Positions 12,645-15,834 of a DNA stretch of 15,834 bases are shown here, piece by piece. A program made the translations under genes and the position numbers. The stretch covers positions 1 through 15,834 of the forward strand of contig JAFGPU010000373.1 of assembly GCA_016936035.1 (NCBI GenBank). Direction: 5' to 3'. The DNA comes from Acidimicrobiales bacterium. GTDB lineage: Bacteria; Actinomycetota; Acidimicrobiia; Acidimicrobiales; VFJN01. The notes under the pieces were generated by a model that searched no databases, was not told the DNA's origin, and worked only from the letters and a program-made list of their open reading frames with translations. Position 1 is the first letter of the stretch; each line of letters begins with the position of its first letter.

Positions 12645-12763
12645 GGCCGGTCAGCGTAGGTCGGTTGCCGGCACACCCCTGCGGGTACACCCCGGTGACC
12701 CGAGAGCACCGGGACGGAGCATGGCGCGGCCAGCGGGGTCGGCGCCGAGGAGGTCGGATCGAG
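12645..12763. promoter_or_regulatory. Divergent promoter region between glycosylase and DUF1206 genes
   Basis: These 119 bases hold both start regions. On the minus strand TACGCT (12658-12653) lies about eight bases before the glycosylase GTG, a possible -10 giving a very short or absent leader. On the plus strand GAGGAGG (12747-12753) serves DUF1206. No clear -35 elements are found on either strand. Confidence 0.35.
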
Positions 12764-13582
12764 ATGGGGGCGATCGCAGCACGGCGGCACGGACACGTCG
12801 CCGCACACAGCGACTGGATCGAGGGCGCCGGTCGCATCGGCCTCGTGGCCAAGGCGGTGAGCTACGCCATCATCGGCATCCTCGCGATCCAGATCCCTCT
12901 CGGCCAGGGCGGCGAGGCCACCGACCGTCAGGGTGTCCTCGCCCGGCTCGCGAGTGCGTCGTGGGGCACCGCTGCGCTCGTCGCGCTCGCGGTCGGCTTC
13001 GCCGGCTACGCGCTCTGGCGGTTCGCCGATGCTCTCTTCGACCGGCAGCGCGAGGGTGACGACACCTCGGGCCTGGCCAAGCGGGCGAAGTCGTTCGGCG
13101 TGGGCGCCGTGTACGCGGTCTCGGCAGCGGCAGCCATCTCGCTCACCCAGTCGGCCTCGAGCTCGGGTGGCAACGAGCAGCAGGAGACCGCCCGGGTGCT
13201 CGACTGGCCCGCCGGGCGCTGGATCGTGCTGGCGGTCGCCGCCGGCTTCGTGGCGGACGGCCTCTACAACATCTACGTGGGCTGGACGTCCACGTTCCGC
13301 GAGCGGCTGAAGGAGCACGAGATGCACGGCGCCGTGAAGCGCTGGGCGCTTCGCAGCGGGGTGATCGGCCACATCGCCCGCGGCGTCGTCTTCGCCATCG
13401 TCGGCGTCTTCCTCGGCAAGGCCGCCATCGAGTACGACCCGGACGAGGCGGTCGGCATCGACGGCGCCCTGCTCAAGCTGACGGAGCAGCCGTTCGGGAA
13501 CGTCCTGCTCGGCCTGGTTGCCGCCGGGCTGATCGCCTACGCGATCTACTGCCTCGTCGAGGCCCGCTACCGCGAGATCTGA
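12764..13582 (+). CDS. DUF1206 domain integral membrane protein
   Basis: The 272-residue protein is made of three similar two-helix units (about 22-92, 107-180 and 197-270). Each has a glycine-rich first helix and a second helix that follows a short polar linker. Examples are IGLVAKAVSYAIIGILAI, then GTAALVALAVGFAGYALWRF; SGVIGHIARGVVFAIVGVFL, then NVLLGLVAAGLIAYAIYCLV. This is the architecture of DUF1206, common in actinobacteria and of unknown function. ATG 12764 is chosen because GAGGAGG lies ten bases upstream and homology begins shortly after; the open frame extends further without a site. It is in the same orientation as the next membrane protein. Confidence 0.9.
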   Translation: MGAIAARRHGHVAAHSDWIEGAGRIGLVAKAVSYAIIGILAIQIPLGQGGEATDRQGVLARLASASWGTAALVALAVGFAGYALWRFADALFDRQREGDDTSGLAKRAKSFGVGAVYAVSAAAAISLTQSASSSGGNEQQETARVLDWPAGRWIVLAVAAGFVADGLYNIYVGWTSTFRERLKEHEMHGAVKRWALRSGVIGHIARGVVFAIVGVFLGKAAIEYDPDEAVGIDGALLKLTEQPFGNVLLGLVAAGLIAYAIYCLVEARYREI

Positions 13583-13599
13583 GCTTCCATGGCCGGGGG
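13573..13599 (+). repeat. Imperfect direct repeat, left copy (right copy 14565-14591)
   Basis: cgagatctgagcttccat followed by ggccgggg at the end of the DUF1206 gene is closely matched by cgagatctgaggttccat followed by tgggcgggg at the end of the three-helix protein gene. About 24 of 27 positions agree, with one base inserted. Each copy spans the stop codon of its gene. Confidence 0.5.
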
Positions 13600-13833
13600 C
13601 CGCCGCGGGGGATGAAAGCCGGTGTGGGGTCTGGCTGAGCGCGGTTCCGCGTGGTGCGCCCGAACACTCCGGCGAGTCGTGGTCGGACCCGCGGCGCCTG
13701 GGCGCCGCTCGGGGTGCCCGGGTGCGGGCCCGTCGCCTGCCAGACTGTTGCGACGCTCGCCAGCAGCGGAGGCGGGCGTAAGCCGAACGGGCCGGCGACG
13801 CACCCGAGTGGACGACGACGAGCGAGATGGTCG
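13583..13833. other. Intergenic region with GC palindrome
   Basis: These 251 bases between two plus-strand membrane protein genes contain no convincing gene. A strong inverted repeat, gcggcgcc-tg-ggcgccgc, sits at 13691-13708. Open frames on both strands are Arg/Pro-rich shadows. The stretch could hold the promoter of the downstream gene; the ATG at 13834 has only a weak upstream GAG. Confidence 0.35.
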
Positions 13834-14574
13834 ATGGGCGATGATCGTGGGCAGCCCCACGACCCGGCAGACGCCGGTGTCAGCGACGGCCCGGGCGCTG
13901 GTATGGCGGCGGGCGGCGAGCCGAGTGCCGGCGAGTCGGTCGGTGAGCGCGCCGTCACCGCGGTGCACGACCGGATCGAGCTGATCTCGATCATCCTCAT
14001 CGCCCTGACCGCGGTCTTCACGGCGTGGTCGGCGTTCGAGTCGTCGAAGTGGGGCGGCGTCATGTCGATCGACTTCAGCGCCGCGAACGCGGCGCGCACC
14101 GAGTCGGTGCGCGCCAGCGACGAGGCGAACCGGCAGATGACCATCGACGTCGGGCTGTTCACCGGTTACGCCGACGCCCTCGCCGCCGGTGAGGACGACC
14201 TCGCCGACTTCTACCGGGAGCGCTTCCCCGAGCGCCTGGGCGTGGCGGTCGACGCCTGGATGGCGACCGATCCGCTCGGGTCGCCCGATGCCCCGGCCTC
14301 GCCGTTCGCCATGGACGCCTATGAGCTCGAGCCGGCCGACGAGGCGGCCGAGCTCGCCGAGCAGGCCGACAGGCGGGCCGCCGACGCCCGGCAGGCCAAC
14401 CAGCGCGGCGACAACTACACGATCACGTCGGTGTTCTTCGCGAGCGCGATCCTGTTCGCGGCGCTGTCGTCGAAGATCCGCGAGCCCTCGCTGGGGGTGC
14501 TCCTGCTGCTGCTCGCGACCCTGATCTTCGTGGGCACCGCCGTGGTGATCGCCACCTATCCCGTCGAGATCTGA
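13834..14574 (+). CDS. Three-helix membrane protein, function unknown
   Basis: The 246-residue product has membrane helices at about 49-69 (LISIILIALTAVFTAWSAF), 195-212 (NYTITSVFFASAILFAAL) and 220-240. Between the first two lies a 120-residue soluble region. It begins with SSKWGGVMSIDFSAANAART and contains DFYRERFPERL, AVDAWMATDPL and PASPFAMDAYEL, then a coiled-coil-like Ala/Glu stretch ending ARQANQRGDNY. I recognise this as a widespread uncharacterised family (W-x-G..., DAW-x-ATDPL, PFAMPEY-like, N-x-R-x-DNY) with no known role. ATG 13834 is used; ATG 13903 is the next in-frame option. The first 40 residues are polar and probably disordered. Confidence 0.8.
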   Translation: MGDDRGQPHDPADAGVSDGPGAGMAAGGEPSAGESVGERAVTAVHDRIELISIILIALTAVFTAWSAFESSKWGGVMSIDFSAANAARTESVRASDEANRQMTIDVGLFTGYADALAAGEDDLADFYRERFPERLGVAVDAWMATDPLGSPDAPASPFAMDAYELEPADEAAELAEQADRRAADARQANQRGDNYTITSVFFASAILFAALSSKIREPSLGVLLLLLATLIFVGTAVVIATYPVEI

Positions 14575-14591
14575 GGTTCCATTGGGCGGGG
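14565..14591 (+). repeat. Imperfect direct repeat, right copy (left copy 13573-13599)
   Basis: This is the second copy, 992 bases downstream of the first, again running from the last codons (ending Glu-Ile-stop) into the non-coding DNA. The agreement beyond the stop codon is not explained by coding constraint. Confidence 0.5.
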
Positions 14592-14630
14592 TCCGACGCC
14601 TGAACGCATCGACGACGCGCTCACCAGGAT

Positions 14631-15833
14631 TCATGTCACAGCCAGCGCCTGGTCCATGTCGGCGACGAGGTCGTCGACGTGCTCGAGTCCCACCGAGATG
14701 CGCACCAGCCCGTCGGTGATGCCGAGCTCGTGGCGCTCCGCCCTGACCAGGTGCGCGACCGTGGCGGCCGGGTAGGTCACCAGCGTCTCCGGACCTCCCA
14801 GCGACAGCGCGATGCGCGCCAACCGGGTCGACTCGCAGAACCGGGTGGCCGCCTCGGCGCCTCCGGCGAGCTCGATGGCCAGCATGGTGCCGCCGGCTGT
14901 CATCTGCCGCTTGGCCAGGTCGCGTTGGGGATGCGAGTCGAGACCGGGGTAGCTGACCGAGGCCACCGCCGGGTGGGCGGCGAGGTGCTCGGCGAGTGCG
15001 TGAGCGGTGGCGCACTGCTGGTGCACGCGCACCGACAGGGTGCGGATGCCCCGCAGGGCGTTCCAGGCGTCGAACGGCGAGGCCTGCCCACCCTGCACCA
15101 CGTGCCAGCCCCAGATCGCGTCGATCAGGTCGCGGCTGCCCGCCACCACGCCGAGCAGCGCGTCGTTGTGGCCGGCCAGCCCCTTGGTCGCCGCGTGCAG
15201 CACCAGGTCGGCGCCCAGCGCCAGCGGCTGCTGCAGCACCGGCGTGGCGAAGGTCGAGTCGACCACGGTGAACGGCCCCGGGATCGCCGCCACGGCCTCG
15301 ATGTCGGCCAGTGTGAGCGCCGGGTTGGCCGGTGTCTCCAGGAAGACGACCTGGGTGCGACCGGGCCGGACCGCGTCGGCGAACTGCTGCGGGTCGGTGC
15401 CGTCCACGAAGGTCACGTCGATGCCGAAGCGGGGCAGGTGCGCCGTGAACAGCGTGGAGGTGACCGAGAACAGCTGGCGCTGCACGACCACGTGATCGCC
15501 GCTCGAGCACAGCCCGAACACGACGCCGGTGACCGCGGCCATCCCCGATGCCGAGGCCAGCGCGACCTCGGCACCCTCCAGGGTGGCGACTGCCGACTCG
15601 AGCTCCTGCACCGACGGGCTGCCGAACCGCGAGTAGTAGCGCGCCGTCCGCGGGGTGCCCGACATCTGTTGGTGGTCGGCGACCGTCGGCACCTCGTAGG
15701 TGGTCGAGGGGAAGAGCACCGGGGCGAGCGAGTCGTGGCTCCACTCCCGGCCGGCCCGGACGGCTCGGGTCTCCAGGTGCCACGAGGGGTCGAGGGCGTG
15801 GGCGTCGTCGCCCCGTGCCGGGCGGCGGGGATC
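14631..15833 (-). CDS. Cys/Met-metabolism PLP-dependent enzyme (cystathionine gamma-synthase-like), 5' end cut by window edge
   Basis: About 400 residues are in the window, close to full length, with the start just beyond the edge. The visible N-terminus reads HLETRAVRAGREWSHDSLAP, then VLFPSTTYEVPT. The family hallmarks follow: YYSRFGSPSVQELESAVATL (cofactor phosphate side), ASASGMAAV, FLETPANPAL, VDSTFATPVLQQPL with the PLP-binding Asp, and HAATKGLAGHNDALLG, whose Lys forms the PLP Schiff base. The class includes cystathionine gamma-synthase, O-acyl-homoserine sulfhydrylase and methionine gamma-lyase. The Gly after the Lys, where many members have a Tyr, makes the exact reaction uncertain. 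It is convergent with the three-helix membrane protein gene. Confidence 0.88.
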   Translation of the reverse strand, partial: DPRRPARGDDAHALDPSWHLETRAVRAGREWSHDSLAPVLFPSTTYEVPTVADHQQMSGTPRTARYYSRFGSPSVQELESAVATLEGAEVALASASGMAAVTGVVFGLCSSGDHVVVQRQLFSVTSTLFTAHLPRFGIDVTFVDGTDPQQFADAVRPGRTQVVFLETPANPALTLADIEAVAAIPGPFTVVDSTFATPVLQQPLALGADLVLHAATKGLAGHNDALLGVVAGSRDLIDAIWGWHVVQGGQASPFDAWNALRGIRTLSVRVHQQCATAHALAEHLAAHPAVASVSYPGLDSHPQRDLAKRQMTAGGTMLAIELAGGAEAATRFCESTRLARIALSLGGPETLVTYPAATVAHLVRAERHELGITDGLVRISVGLEHVDDLVADMDQALAVT

Positions 15834-15834
15834 A

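Noticed and set aside
13567..15783. 738-codon minus-strand open frame at the right end
   Set aside because: It crosses the three-helix gene and the PLP enzyme out of frame, with a repetitive Arg/Gly composition typical of high-GC shadows.

Overview
The window is high-GC DNA with strongly G/C-ending codons. It has a tight bacterial gene layout, a WhiB-like iron-sulphur regulator, a SARP/AfsR-type ATPase regulator, DUF1206 and DUF4202 proteins, and a surface protein with long runs of Thr separated by AAP. Together these point to an actinobacterial chromosome. The TTTTAAP stalk and the WhiB with an RGRPRR tail suggest class Acidimicrobiia (Ilumatobacter/Iamia-like); that placement is inferred from style only.

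Left part (1-2580). The tail of a probable FAD/NAD(P) disulphide oxidoreductase is followed by an Asp-nucleophile alpha/beta hydrolase. The hydrolase overlaps a WhiB-family gene by ATGA. After the four-cysteine WhiB core the sequence decays. The WhiB tail appears to have changed frame. A fragment of a zinc alcohol dehydrogenase C-terminus lies on the minus strand. A twin-arginine signal peptide then runs into foreign sequence after about 29 codons, and an internal, frameshifted piece of an IS1380-family transposase follows. This scarred stretch ends at a tRNA-Gly(GCC) gene (minus strand) and its hairpin.

Middle (2587-7538, minus strand). Reading in the direction of transcription, a large SARP-type regulator (winged helix, BTAD, NB-ARC ATPase, TPR-like repeats) is followed by a DUF4202 protein, a long Pro/Ala-rich protein with a compact C-terminal domain, and the tRNA. 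Gaps are short, so partial co-transcription is likely. The SARP gene is divergent from a plus-strand pair: a GNAT-like acetyltransferase and a class I methyltransferase with an N-terminal winged-helix-like region. This looks like a small regulator-plus-enzymes module, although no target is shown.

Right part (9688-15834). A convergent hairpin separates the methyltransferase from a minus-strand run: a Fpg/Nei-type DNA glycosylase with an altered zinc finger, a Thr-rich single-pass membrane protein with an Arg/Pro/Gly-rich cytoplasmic tail, a conserved-looking 78-residue protein, and an AlkB-type dioxygenase. Two DNA-repair enzymes therefore bracket an uncharacterised pair. On the plus strand follow a six-helix DUF1206 protein and an uncharacterised three-helix membrane protein. 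The window closes with an almost complete Cys/Met-metabolism PLP enzyme on the minus strand.

I found no CRISPR array, no phage module, no origin and no recognisable defence system. The items most worth a second look are the decayed WhiB-to-tRNA stretch, the SARP/GNAT/methyltransferase module, the repair-flanked surface protein pair, and the Cys-Asp-Cys-His glycosylase finger.
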